Source: CAVRZY01 sp963725415 (lineage in GTDB: Bacteria; Acidobacteriota; Terriglobia; Bryobacterales; Bryobacteraceae). From it: a stretch of 64,000 nucleotides of DNA. Under the pieces are notes generated by a model. It was not told where the DNA came from. It ran no database searches and was given only the letters and a program-made list of their open reading frames with translations. How positions within the stretch are numbered: position 1 is the first letter of the stretch; the number at the start of each line of letters is the position of its first letter. The position numbers were made by a program, and so were the translations under genes. Below are positions 38,140-47,587 of this stretch, piece by piece. The stretch spans positions 9,220 through 73,219 of the forward strand of contig CAVRZY010000106.1 of assembly GCA_963725415.1 (NCBI GenBank). The letters are read 5' to 3'.

Positions 38140-39518
38140 AGCCTTCAATCCCGGAAAAGGCTTCACGTTCCAGGTCCTTCTGGAACATAGCCCGACCCAT
38201 TTCGCCCCGAAGCCGGCGGACTTCCCGGAGGCCCATAGCTCCCAGAACTTCGAGTAGCTGGTCGCGCCAGGAAGCTAGTAAGTTCGTAACTCGTCGAACA
38301 CCCCAGTCTGCGATGAGCCTTCTGGGCAGCCGGAAGCGGCTGGTTTCACGGTCAGCGCATTCTCCCAGGAATTGGGCCTGCAAGGCCGCCAAGAGGGGAG
38401 TATCGAGAGCGATAGCGTCCAAGCCACAGATAATGGCTTTAGGAACGTGCTCCCCGGCGATGATTCCACCGCTCCCCAAAAGGGTCACCTCATCGCGGCA
38501 TCCCGCCTCGACAAAGAAGCCGTGCGCCTCGCGGGTGAGATCAAGGATAAAGCGCCCGTCGCGTCCTAGCCCGTGATAGTTGGTCACCAGATGGAACACG
38601 CGGATTCCGGAATGAAGGTACTGTGAAAGTTGTTCCTTCGCGACGGAGTCGTGGCGCAGGCAGAGAATGCTCTCGGGAAAACGCATCCGGAGTTGTCCGA
38701 AGAGCGCTTCGTTCCAGCCATCCAGTTCGATCATGGGCGGTCGAGAGGGAAGCTCCGGCAGCGCCTCAGCATCCTGCATACTGACAAGCGGAATAATGTG
38801 CGGCCCCTGGATGCGCGAATCTCTTTACCGCCCAAGCCGGCAGAATGAGCAGCGTTTCGGCCTCTTGGGCGGCTGTCGAAAGGATCTTCAGGAGTTTACC
38901 TGAAAGAAGCGAGGCTGGCGGAGCATCGAACAAGACTGGAATCGGAATGGTGACCGGGGGCAGAGGTGCGCCGGCCGGCTCGCCCCGCTCATTGAAGATG
39001 AGAAACGGCGGCTTGGAACCGAGATCCACGGCGGTCGAGATGAACTCCCGCCCGTGGATCCCGTCACGCGTGGGACGCACGATTTCGGACATGTCTGTCC
39101 ACATGCCATTCCAGCCTTCGCCGCCGAAGGGGCCGCGGTAGCCCGCGCCTTTTACAGGTATCCGGCCGGTCCGCGCTTCGTAATAGATCGTATCCACTAA
39201 GTCAGGCGTAAAGTAGGAATCGCCAAGATAGCGGCGGTCAGGGTTATGGTAGACGCGCACCATCTCCGGGTATTCAGTGGTGCAGCGCAGGCATCCCACG
39301 CACAAGGAGTCCCGCGGCGCGAATCCCCCGACTGGTCCCGAGAAGACGCCATACAGGCAGGGCCGGCTCAGGGCGACTTCCCGGTTTCCCCGATACCGAA
39401 TCATCTCCCTGACGAGATGCGAGGCCAGGCCCGGCTTGCTGACCTGCACTCGAGTGCGATTGGGAAAGGGCAGGATTTCGGGCGCCGGGCTGGTCTCAAG
39501 GTGGTAGCGGTGATACAT
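38129..39518 (-). CDS. Glutamate synthase-like FMN/FeS protein, one frameshift
   Basis: About 462 residues when repaired. The N-terminus carries a cluster-like CVGCLRCTTEYPEMVRV and the stretch DTIYYEARTGRIPVKGAGYR; the C-terminal part is a TIM-barrel half with EVTLLGSGGIIAGEHVPKAI, typical of the FMN/phosphate site in glutamate-synthase-related proteins. An extra C in the C4 run at 38804-38807 breaks the frame; without it the sequence reads HPGPHIIPLVSMQDAEALPE. It heads the four-gene glutamate-synthase-like operon. It is a distant paralogue of the following gene, so its exact role, perhaps electron input, is inferred. Confidence 0.7.
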
Positions 39519-39529
39519 GCTAACGCAGA

Positions 39530-39988
39530 TTACTGCTTGGCCAGCACGGCGACCCCGGTGAACTGCTTGCCTGTGGGTTCTGTGGCGGAGTAGGTGGCCG
39601 TCATGGTCTTGCCGTTCTTGGAGACCACCGCCGTTTCAGTTTCAACCACTTTACCGCCTTTTTTGACAGTGCCCTTGAGCGTATGGCTGTCCACGCGCTG
39701 GTAGGCGACGGTGTCGGCAAACGAGGAGCCGGTTACGGGGTAGTCCTTGCCGTCGAACTTGGCTTCGAGGGTTACCGTGACCAGCTCGCCCTTCTCATTC
39801 ACTATCTCTTCGCGAATCCGGATGCTCCCGGCATCCGCCTCGATGCGGACGGTCTGGCTTTGCGGGGCGGGCGGGGGGAGCTTCGACTGGGACAGGTTCA
39901 GTTTCCAGACGCCGGAGAAGGGGTCCCCCGCGGCGAACAGACAGAACGAAATAGTACAGAGGGCTGCGATCATTCTCTGCCCGATCAT
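39530..39988 (-). CDS. Small exported beta-barrel-like protein
   Basis: 152 residues. Signal peptide MIGQRMIAALCTISFCLFAA, then DPFSGVWKLNLSQSKLPPPA, the hallmark start of a small lipocalin-like family frequent in Acidobacteria, and alternating beta strands (GELVTVTLEAKFDGKDYPVT, HTLKGTVKKGGKVVETETAV). Function unknown. AAGGAGAGG lies just before the ATG. It sits 12 bp upstream of the glutamate-synthase-like operon on the same strand and may be read with it. Confidence 0.75.
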   Translation of the reverse strand: MIGQRMIAALCTISFCLFAAGDPFSGVWKLNLSQSKLPPPAPQSQTVRIEADAGSIRIREEIVNEKGELVTVTLEAKFDGKDYPVTGSSFADTVAYQRVDSHTLKGTVKKGGKVVETETAVVSKNGKTMTATYSATEPTGKQFTGVAVLAKQ

Positions 39989-40026
39989 TTCCTCTCCTTA
40001 ACCGGGATTCTCATGGTAGCGCGCTC

Positions 40027-41543
40027 CTACATGCCGATGCACCACAGGACCGCGTTAGCCATCAACTGCTGCATGGAGGGGAGTTGAGCATGGCGCGGTG
40101 ATGGCCGGTGGCGAGGTAGCAGACGCGCCCTCTGCCGTGCATCCGCGCGTAGCTGTTCACTTTCTTTCCCGAGGTTTCGCTGAGCAGCACAATGTCCTGG
40201 GCGTGGATGATGGGCCGATGGTGCTCGTCCACGGCCTCGTAGTCGCTCACCCCACGGGTGATGGAGTGGTCCTTGTTGACCACCCGCACCTGGAATTTCT
40301 CGTCGGCCGGCCCGTGGCCGTTGTAGCTGGAGCCGAGCATGTCGCGGTAGAGGGAAGGCTCGGCGGGTTTCTCCTTCAGCGCAGTGGCGTTGTGCAGGGC
40401 CAGGTAGCCGCCCCCGTTGGCCACGAAATCGACGATGGCCCGCTCCTGCTCGGCGGTCATCCACCAGACGGGCTGGCCGCCCACCACGGGCCGGTTCATG
40501 CCATCGCGCAGAATGACCAGCAACCGGTAGCCCTGGAGGCTCGCGGCATTCAACTTCGTCACGTCGTACAGGAACGTCGCGGGCATACCAATCTTCTCGA
40601 ATGCGGCTTCGAGTGGCGGGCGGCTCCAGCCGGGGCGGTGATAATAATCACCGATGAGCACCAAGGCGTGCGGCGTGACGGTGGAGGGCGGCGGGGGCAC
40701 ATTGGCCGTGAGCTGCCCGTAAACCACCTTTACCTGGGTGTCGAAGAACTTCTTGTCCCTGGCCCAGCGGGCCCACTCGGGGACCTTGATCTGGTCCACG
40801 GCCACTTCGAAGGTGCGGCCCTGCGCGAGCTGGTATCCGATCTCGTCGCGCATGGTGGTCAGGTGATTGGCGACGTTGTCGATCAGATCGGGCCCGCCGG
40901 CCGGCCCGTGGCCGGGGCACACCACCTTGATCGCCCGCTTGCGCAACGCCCGCATGGTCCGGATCCAGTTGTCAAGGTTGCACTCCCCCATGTACATCGC
41001 AGGGATGCTCACCACCGAATCGCCGGTGAATAGCACGCCCTCCTTGGGGAGGAACACAAAGAGATCCGCGGGCGAGTGGGTGGCGCCGGCGGTGAACAGC
41101 TCGACAGTCCTGTCGCCGTCGCCGAGGGTCAGCTTGTCGGTTATGCCCATGAACATGCCCCGTGTCTTGAGAGCGGTAAACTGCCGAAGCAGGTTCTCGT
41201 GGCACACCACGGTGACGCCTTTGGCGATGAGGGTCTCGGTTCCCCCGACATGGTCCCCATGGGCGTGCGTGAGAGCCAGGTAGCGCAAGGGCTTCTGGGA
41301 GAGCTTTTCCGCTTCGCCGAGCATTTCCTGGGCCGCCTCCGGGGTTGGCGCGTCGATGGCGACGACGTATTCGCGACAGACGATGAAGCCTCCGTTGCTT
41401 TGCCCGCGCTTCAGGTCGCCGGTGCGGAAGTATACGCCCGGCCCTACGCCGGAGGGCGAAACGGGGCCGGCCTGCATGGCTCTCCCCGGCAGAGCGCATG
41501 CGGCCGCGGTGGTGAACAACTCGCGCCGGGATAGCTGTCGCAT
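40027..41543 (-). CDS. Tat-exported MBL-fold hydrolase fused to a ThuA domain, one frameshift
   Basis: About 505 residues. The leader MRQLSRRELFTTAAACALPG holds a twin arginine; ATG 41543 has GAGGAAG upstream. Residues ~30-260 are a metallo-beta-lactamase fold with LALTHAHGDHVGGTETL (HxHxDH), VLFTGDSVVSIP and VVCPGHGPAGG. Residues ~290-500 form a ThuA-like glutamine-amidotransferase-type domain (ALVLIGDYYHRPGWSRP, YLALHNATALKEKP, WWMTAEQERAIVDF). A missing C at 40080-40083 hides the true end, MQQLMANAVLWCIGM, stop at 40027. The fusion suggests an exported hydrolase acting on a sugar-related substrate, but the reaction is unknown. Confidence 0.82.
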
Positions 41544-41584
41544 CGCTGGCTTCCTCAAGTGGCGCATGATATCAGATTTGAGTG

Positions 41585-41606
41585 GGACAGGCGGTTTCGC
41601 CTGTCC
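41585..41606 (-). repeat. GGACAGGCG hairpin
   Basis: GGACAGGCG (41585-41593) and CGCCTGTCC (41598-41606) form a 9-bp stem with a four-base loop, between the DUF362 stop and the MBL/ThuA gene. No U-tract follows on the minus strand, so it may be a repeat or a weak terminator. Confidence 0.55.
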
Positions 41607-41629
41607 GCCGATTCTTTCACGCCTTGTGA

Positions 41630-42853
41630 TCAGGTGCGCGCCTGGCCTCTCCAGCGGGCCTCGAAGTCGTAGAGAGCGTCGATGATGGAGACGCCGCGCA
41701 CCTCTATGCGGTCCAGGTCCGCCGATCCCATGCCCACCGCCTCGGCCAGCAGCATGACGTTGTCGGCCCACTGCCGGCCGTCCCCGCTCTTTTGCCCTTT
41801 CTCCTTGTAGACGTGGAACGCTGCCTCGCCGCGCTTGGCGCGGGGATCGTAACCCATCACGGCCGTGGCTACCGCATCGGTCGAGACCGGATTCCGGCCA
41901 GCCACTAATATGCCAGGACTGACGAACTTGCTTCCAGGCACCCAGGGACCTTCCCCGCCCACGCAGCTCGTGATCCCGTCGATGATGGCCAGATCGATCG
42001 GGCGCGCTCCGGCCAGGTCCACCAGAATGCGCGGCACGCGGTAACCCTCATAGCGGTTGGACTGGAAATCGATTTCCTGAGGAGCGCTCTTGGGGGGCTG
42101 CCGGCGGCCGTAGTGGAGGATCGACTCGCGGCCCGCGCGGGGCGCCTCGTTCGGTTCGTCCACTCCCGCGCTGTCCCCATAGATCGAGTTGGGCGTGATC
42201 CCAAAGCTGTTCTTCAACGTCAGCGTGATGCCGCACTCTTCATGGTTCTTCAGCTTGGAAAGGCTCACGAAAACGTCGGTGTCCTCGTAGCAGTGGTTCA
42301 GATCGAAGGCCGGGTAGATATAGGGGCGCGCGGACACTTTGAGCCGTGCGTAGCGTTTGCCCGTGCCCAGGTTGGCGGTGTTCTCGAATTCGACCAGCGG
42401 CGCGGCCGAGCTGAGAGCCTTCACGTCCCAGCCCGCGTCGAGCAGGTAGTCTTCCAGCGGCACGATCCTGCCCCCACAGCTTTCCACCAGCCGGATGCGC
42501 CTGGCGCCCGCCTTGCCCAGCAGATGGCAGCACGCGCCGGCCACCGCAGGATGTATCCAGTGAGTTGCGCCGGGCAGGTGCCCGGGAAACCTGGTCTTGG
42601 GGGAGCCCGTCAGGTTCAGCTTGATGCTCACGGTTTTGCCGCGAACCAGTCCCGTCATTCCCCCAAGCTGGTCGAACATGGTGGAGAGTGCCGCCACCAG
42701 ATCCTGATCGTAACTGGGGCACTTGGCGATGGAGACCGGAGCCGCGGGCGCACTGGGGGCGGGCGGCTCGGCGCGGCCCAACGGGATGGCGCCGGCAGTC
42801 AGGGCCGAACCAGCCAGCCATTGGCGCCGGGTGATATGACGGCATTCGCTCAT
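41630..42853 (-). CDS. Tat-exported DUF362 protein
   Basis: 407 residues. Leader HITRRQWLAGSALTAGAIPL has a twin arginine. The rest matches DUF362 proteins: VSIKLNLTGSPKTRF, LVESCGGRIVPLEDYL, VSLSKLKNHEECGITLTLKN and GRNPVSTDAVATAVMGYDP. DUF362 domains often occur with ferredoxin modules; no Cys-rich cluster is seen in this one. Function unknown. It is followed on the same strand by the MBL/ThuA gene and preceded by the large secreted protein gene, 18 bp upstream, which suggests one transcript. Confidence 0.85.
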   Translation of the reverse strand: MSECRHITRRQWLAGSALTAGAIPLGRAEPPAPSAPAAPVSIAKCPSYDQDLVAALSTMFDQLGGMTGLVRGKTVSIKLNLTGSPKTRFPGHLPGATHWIHPAVAGACCHLLGKAGARRIRLVESCGGRIVPLEDYLLDAGWDVKALSSAAPLVEFENTANLGTGKRYARLKVSARPYIYPAFDLNHCYEDTDVFVSLSKLKNHEECGITLTLKNSFGITPNSIYGDSAGVDEPNEAPRAGRESILHYGRRQPPKSAPQEIDFQSNRYEGYRVPRILVDLAGARPIDLAIIDGITSCVGGEGPWVPGSKFVSPGILVAGRNPVSTDAVATAVMGYDPRAKRGEAAFHVYKEKGQKSGDGRQWADNVMLLAEAVGMGSADLDRIEVRGVSIIDALYDFEARWRGQART

Positions 42854-42871
42854 GTAATCCTCCTTCCACAG

Positions 42872-44438
42872 CTACTGTTCCCAAAGTAGCGCGGCGTAAA
42901 TCGAAAACCTCGGGATGGCGACCTCGGTGATGCCTTCGGATTTCTCCAGCGGCAAATCCCTGGCAGGACCTTCCGGAGAGTAGAGACGCGCCCTGCCGAA
43001 GACGCCGTGGATGCGAACCTTGAGCCCCTCGGTGGGAGCGGTGGCGTAGTTGACGAGATGCAGCAGTACGCGCTTGCTGTTATCGGGCGATGCGGCATAG
43101 CCTAGCACCGAAGGTGCATTGAACAAACGCACGCCCAGGTTGCGGTCGCCCACCAACTCGATCATGTCTTTTGAAAGGGCCTCGGGATCCGGGGGGTCTT
43201 CCGAGTACACCGCGACTCGGCCATGGCCGTGACGCACCATGGCGTAGCCTTCGCCCGTGGCGGCTTTGGGATCCCAGGACCTGCCAGTCACGAGCAGGCC
43301 CCCTTTTTCCACGAACGCCCCCAGTATCCGGCGCTCTGCCGGGGTGGGCGGCGCCAGGTCTGATGCCAGCAGGGCCGTCAGATTCTTCGAGAGCGGCCGG
43401 AGTGAGGTCCGGTCGTTCGATTACGCGATAGGGAATCTGCCGGCGCGCAATCAGGTTCAGATTCTCGCCGGACATCGCGGTGTCCCTGCCCGCGCTGTCC
43501 TGCACAATGCCGAGCGGGCCGAAAGGCGCGTGCTTTCGCCATTCCGCATGTTCCTCGAAGAACCGGGTGTAGGCCGCGATGCGGCGCCATCGGGCCAGCG
43601 CGTCGGGTTCTCTGCGAAACAAGGCTGCACGCAGGGCATCGTCGAGACTCACAATCCAGCGCCCGCCTGCTGCGCCCGCGTCAGCAATGGCACGCAGGTA
43701 ATCCCCGCCCGAAGGGTTTTGGGAGGCATAATCGAGCCACACCGGCCGTGGGCCGCTCCAGGCCCGCAGGGAACGTACCGCCCAGGTGTTGGAATCGATC
43801 CAGGGCTCGCTCGTTGAGGTGGCCCTGGCGCCGGATTCGGTCAGCGCGCGGAGGCCCGGCCAGACCCCATCGGCCACAGCCAACACAGGCCACTCGACGG
43901 CCCGCGAGAACCGCTTGCGTCCGGCCAGCGGAATCGCCACCGCGTTGCTGTTCCTCGCCGTCAGGATCTTCCGGACACGCTCGAGGGAACCTTCCGGGAA
44001 ATCGCCTTCCAGAACCAGACCGTCCAGCCCGGCATCCAGCGCGGCATCGACAAGCCCCTCCGGATCGGAACCTGGATAGACCAAGCCCAGAACCGCGATG
44101 CGGCGATTCCTGGCCTGGCGCGCGTAGGATTGGATGAGTTGGCGTTGCCGTTTCTCGAGACTGGCATCCGCGCCCGCGCTCCAGGTGACCAACAAGCAGT
44201 TGATGGGGGTGCCTTCGAGCAGATCGAGCGTCGGCGCTTCGTACCACCTCTCCATGGCGGCCTGGAGGGCGGGTTCCGCAGGCAGCGTCTTCTGCGCCTT
44301 CCGGTAGAAGATCTCGACCGGACCACCTTGCCAGCGCGCCGGCACCCATTGCTCCCACGCGCCGCTCCACGCAGGTAGCGAAGCGAGGATGATCGCAACA
44401 AGAACACCCCAGAGGCCGAGGCTGCGGCTTCCGCTCAT
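42872..44438 (-). CDS. Large secreted protein, possibly glycoside-hydrolase-like, one frameshift
   Basis: About 520 residues. Signal peptide MSGSRSLGLWGVLVAIILAS from ATG 44438. The middle looks like a TIM-barrel-type fold (RIAVLGLVYPGSDPEGLVDA, DGLVLEGDFPEGSLERVRKI, PVWLDYASQNPSGGDYLRAI). The C-terminal part, recovered after a one-base shift near 43388, reads LTALLASDLAPPTPAERRIL and LLVTGRSWDPKAATGEGYAM, like the beta-galactosidase trimerisation or ThuA-like domains, then beta strands ending YAALLWEQ. No catalytic residues can be named. Probably the first gene of a three-gene operon with DUF362 and MBL/ThuA genes. Confidence 0.65.
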
Positions 44439-44481
44439 GCCGTGTGTGAAGTATACCATCAGGGAGCGGTATAAACTGAAG

Positions 44482-44631
44482 CTTGCCCTCCCCCAGTTTC
44501 ATTGACCGGACCGATGCGGGGACGGTAATTCGGGTACAGGCCACGAATTTCGCAAGAGCGGCGAAATTCGCGCCGGTCCCCGAATTACGCGGACTGCGGG
44601 GTGGCCCAGTGTGAAACTGGGGGAGGGCAAG
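44482..44631. repeat. 150-bp element with perfect 20-bp terminal inverted repeats
   Basis: The ends, 44482-44501 and 44612-44631, are perfect inverted copies (CTTGCCCTCCCCCAGTTTCA and its complement). Inside, GTAATTCGGG/CCCGAATTAC and CGAATTTCGC/GCGAAATTCG give two further nested inverted pairs, so almost the whole element folds on itself. It encodes no protein. It fills the divergent spacer between the secreted-protein gene and phzF-like gene and ends 14 bp before the latter's GTG. No target-site duplication is clear. Confidence 0.8.
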
Positions 44632-44645
44632 AAACTGGAGGCATT

Positions 44646-45425
44646 GTGCGGATACCTCTCTATCAGATTGATGCTTTCACCGGACGGCTGTTTCGAGGCA
44701 ACCCCGCGGCCGTTTGCCCGCTCGAGGAGCGGCTCGAGGATGAGCAGATGCAGGCCATCGCAGCCGAGAACAATCTCTCCGAGACGGCGTTTTTTGTGCG
44801 GCGTGGCGAGGGCTACCAGCTTCGATGGTTCACACCGAAGGTGGAGGTGGACTTGTGCGGCCACGCCACGCTGGCCTCCGCGTTCGTCATTCTGAACTAC
44901 CTAGAACCCGCGCGGGAGGAAGTGCGGTTTGAGACGCGCAGCGGCGAGCTGGTGGTGCGGCGGAACGGCGACCTGCTGGCCATGGATTTCCCGGCGCGCG
45001 AGCCGTGGCGATGCGAGTGTCCAGTCGCGCTGTCGCAGGCTCTGGGAAAACCGCCGCTCGAGGTTTGGGAAGCGCGGGACTACATGGCGGTGTACGAATC
45101 CGAAGACGAGGTGCGGGCGCTGGCCCCGGATATGGACGCTCTGGTGGTTGTCGGCCACTTCGCCGTAATTGTGACCGCGCCGGGCAGGGAGACCGATTTT
45201 GTCTCCCGGTTCTTCGCGCCTGCCGCCGGGGTTGCGGAAGATCCGGTCACCGGCTCCGCGCATTGCACCCTGGTCCCCTACTGGGCCAGGCGGCTCGGCA
45301 AGACGCAGCTCCAGGCGCGGCAGGTTTCCGCCCGCGGCGGGGAGCTTGTCTGCGAGTATCGCGGCGAGCGCGTCACCATTGCGGGCCGCGCGGTGCGGTA
45401 CCTCGAAGGTACGATCTACCTCTGA
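44646..45425 (+). CDS. PhzF-family isomerase-like protein
   Basis: 259 residues. PhzF/DapF fold: IPLYQIDAFTGRLFRGNPAA, ENNLSETAFFV (the catalytic Glu motif), RWFTPKVEVDLCGHATLASA and EDPVTGSAHCTLVPYWA. In the family the Glu acts in isomerisation; most genomic members have unknown substrates and there is no phenazine operon here. The start is GTG 44646 with CTGGAGG 5 bp upstream. A GTG at 44601 would start inside the inverted repeat. Convergent with acs, only 6 bp apart. Confidence 0.9.
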   Translation: MRIPLYQIDAFTGRLFRGNPAAVCPLEERLEDEQMQAIAAENNLSETAFFVRRGEGYQLRWFTPKVEVDLCGHATLASAFVILNYLEPAREEVRFETRSGELVVRRNGDLLAMDFPAREPWRCECPVALSQALGKPPLEVWEARDYMAVYESEDEVRALAPDMDALVVVGHFAVIVTAPGRETDFVSRFFAPAAGVAEDPVTGSAHCTLVPYWARRLGKTQLQARQVSARGGELVCEYRGERVTIAGRAVRYLEGTIYL

Positions 45426-45431
45426 CGGGCT

Positions 45432-47383
45432 TCACTCCTCCTCGCGCTGAGCGGCCAGCCTGGCAACCACGGCCATGTCTTCCAGCGTGGTGACGTCGCC
45501 GGTGACGGCGTGCGTGGTAACGATCTCGCGCAGCAGGCGGCGCATGATCTTGCCGCTGCGGGTCTTGGGCAGGGCGTCGGTGAAGCGGATTTCGGCGGGC
45601 TTGGCGAAGCCGCCGATTTCGTGTGCGACCCACTTGCGCAGGTCGGCCGCCAGCGCGTGGTGATCGGTGTGGCCCTTCTTCAGGGTGACGAAGGCGCAGA
45701 CCGCCTGGCCGGTGATCTCGTCCGGCCTGCCGACCACCGCGGCCTCGGCCACGGCGGGGTGCCGCACCAGCGCCGATTCGATCTCCATGGTGCTCAGCCG
45801 GTGGCCGCTGACGTTCATGACGTCGTCCACGCGCCCCAGGATCGTGAAGTAGCCGTCGGCGTCGCGGCGGGCCGCGTCGCCGGTGAAGTAGACCCCCGGC
45901 ATGCGGCGCCAGTACTGACCTCGTAGCGCTGCGGGTCGCGCCAGATGGTGCGGAGCATGGAGGGCCAGGGCCGCCGGATCACCAGGAAGCCCTCCTGGCC
46001 GGCCTCGACCGGCTTGCCGTTCATATCGACCACCTCAGCCAGGACGCCGGGCAGCGGGAGGGAAGCGCAGCCGGGCTTGAGCGGAGTGGCGCCCGGCATC
46101 GGCGAGATCAGGATGGCGCCGGTCTCGGTCTGCCACCAGGTGTCCACGATCGGGCAGCGCTCCTTGCCGATCACGCGGTAGTACCACTCCCAGGCCGCCG
46201 GATTGATCGGTTCGCCCACCGAGCCCAGCAGGCGCAGGCTGGAGAGGTCGTGCGCGTTGGGCCACTGATCGCCCTGCCGGATCAGCGCGCGGATGGCGGT
46301 CGGCGAGGTGTAGAAGATGTTGACGCGGTACTTCTCGACGATGCGCCACCAGCGGTCGAACTGCGGATAGTCCGGGGCGCCCTCGTACATCACGGTGGTG
46401 GCGCCCGCCGCCAGCGGGCCGTAAACGATGTAGCTGTGGCCGGTGACCCAGCCGATGTCGGCGGTGCACCAGTAGATGTCCTCCTCGCGCAAGTCGAAGA
46501 CCCACTTCATGGTCGTCACGCATTGGAGCAGGTAGCCGCCGGTGGTGTGCAGGATGCCCTTGGGCTGGCCGGTGGTGCCGGAGGTGTAGAGCACGTAAAG
46601 GGGCGCTTCCGAGTCCAGCGGCTCCGCCGGGCAGACTTCGCTGGCGCCTTCCTCGAGTTCGTGCCACCAGTGGTCGCGGCCCGCCTGCATTCCAGTCGGG
46701 GCGCCGGTGCGGCGGTAAACGATCACGTCCCGCACCGTGGGGCATTCGGGCAGAGCCTCATCCACCGCCTGCTTCAGCCGGATCTCCTTGCCGCGCCGCC
46801 AGCCCCCGTCGGCGGTGATGACCACGCTGGCTTCGAGGTCCTGGATGCGCGCTTTGAGGGCCTCGGCGGAGAAGCCGCCGAAGACCACGCTGTGGATGAT
46901 GCCGAGGCGCGCGCAGGCCAGCATCGCCACGGCGGCCTCCGGCACCATGGGCATGTAGATGATGGCGCGGTCGCCGGGCTTCAGACCGCGCGCCTTGAGC
47001 ACGTTGGCGAAGCGGCAGACCAGCCGGTGCAGTTCCTGGTAGGAGAGCATGCGCTGGTCGCCCGGCTCGCCTTCCCAGATGAGCGCCACCTTGTTCCTGC
47101 GGTGCGTTGCCAGGTGCCGGTCCAGGCAGTTGTAGGAGACGTTGGTCTTTCCGCCTACAAACCATTTCACGAACGGCGGCTGCCACTGGCAGACGTGAGA
47201 CCACTTCTCGAACCAGAACAGTTCCTGTTCGGCCAGTTGGCCCCAGAACTCCTCGGGCTGGTCTTTGGCCCGCTCGTACAGAGCCTGGTAGGCTTTCATT
47301 CCTTGGATGCGAGCCCCGCGCACAAACTCCGGACCGGGCGGGTAGGTACGGTCTTGCTGTGGTTGCAGTATTCCCCTCTGCAT
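45432..47383 (-). CDS. acs: Acetyl-CoA synthetase, one frameshift
   Basis: About 650 residues when repaired, as usual for Acs, which makes acetyl-CoA from acetate, ATP and CoA. The adenylation motif YTSGTTGQPKG, TADIGWVTGHSYIVYGPLAA, and TWWQTETGAI are present. The C-terminal domain is in the second frame (GVYFTGDAARRDADGYF, GRVDDVMNVSGHRLST, and PKTRSGKIMRRLLRE with the acetylatable catalytic Lys). One base is missing near 45917, between RDPQRYE and QYWRRMPG. A palindromic repeat lies upstream of its start. Confidence 0.92.
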
Positions 47384-47446
47384 GAGCCCCTCTGACTAGA
47401 ACTTACGATCTCAGTTTACCAGAACGGGGCGGTTCGAGCGCCGTCA

Positions 47447-47540
47447 TCACCGCAAAGACGCAAGGAAGACAGAGGGGCGCAAAGAAACTTTGGGAGTCTC
47501 TCTCCGCGTTATCTCTGCGGCCTGTGCGTCTTTGCGGTGA
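47447..47540. repeat. Palindromic GCAAAGACGC-type intergenic repeat
   Basis: TCACCGCAAAGACGCA (47447-47462) and TGCGTCTTTGCGGTGA (47525-47540) are perfect 16-bp inverted copies, about 62 bp apart. Same family as the copies at 6763 and 55082. Lies between the acs start and the end of the permease gene. Confidence 0.8.
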
Positions 47541-47587
47541 GAGGAGTTCGGCCCATTCGCGGCAGGTTGGGGGCTGCAAGCTAAAAC

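Noticed and set aside
41585..41606. Intrinsic terminator after DUF362
   Set aside because: The stem is good but there is no U-tract on the minus strand, so it was listed as a hairpin only.
45815..47383. Programmed ribosomal frameshifting in acs or other genes
   Set aside because: Shifts occur at many different sites without a shared slippery motif and in genes not known for recoding. Sequencing indels explain them better.
46250..47395. Long plus-strand frame opposite acs
   Set aside because: Antisense shadow; no domain and no ribosome binding site.
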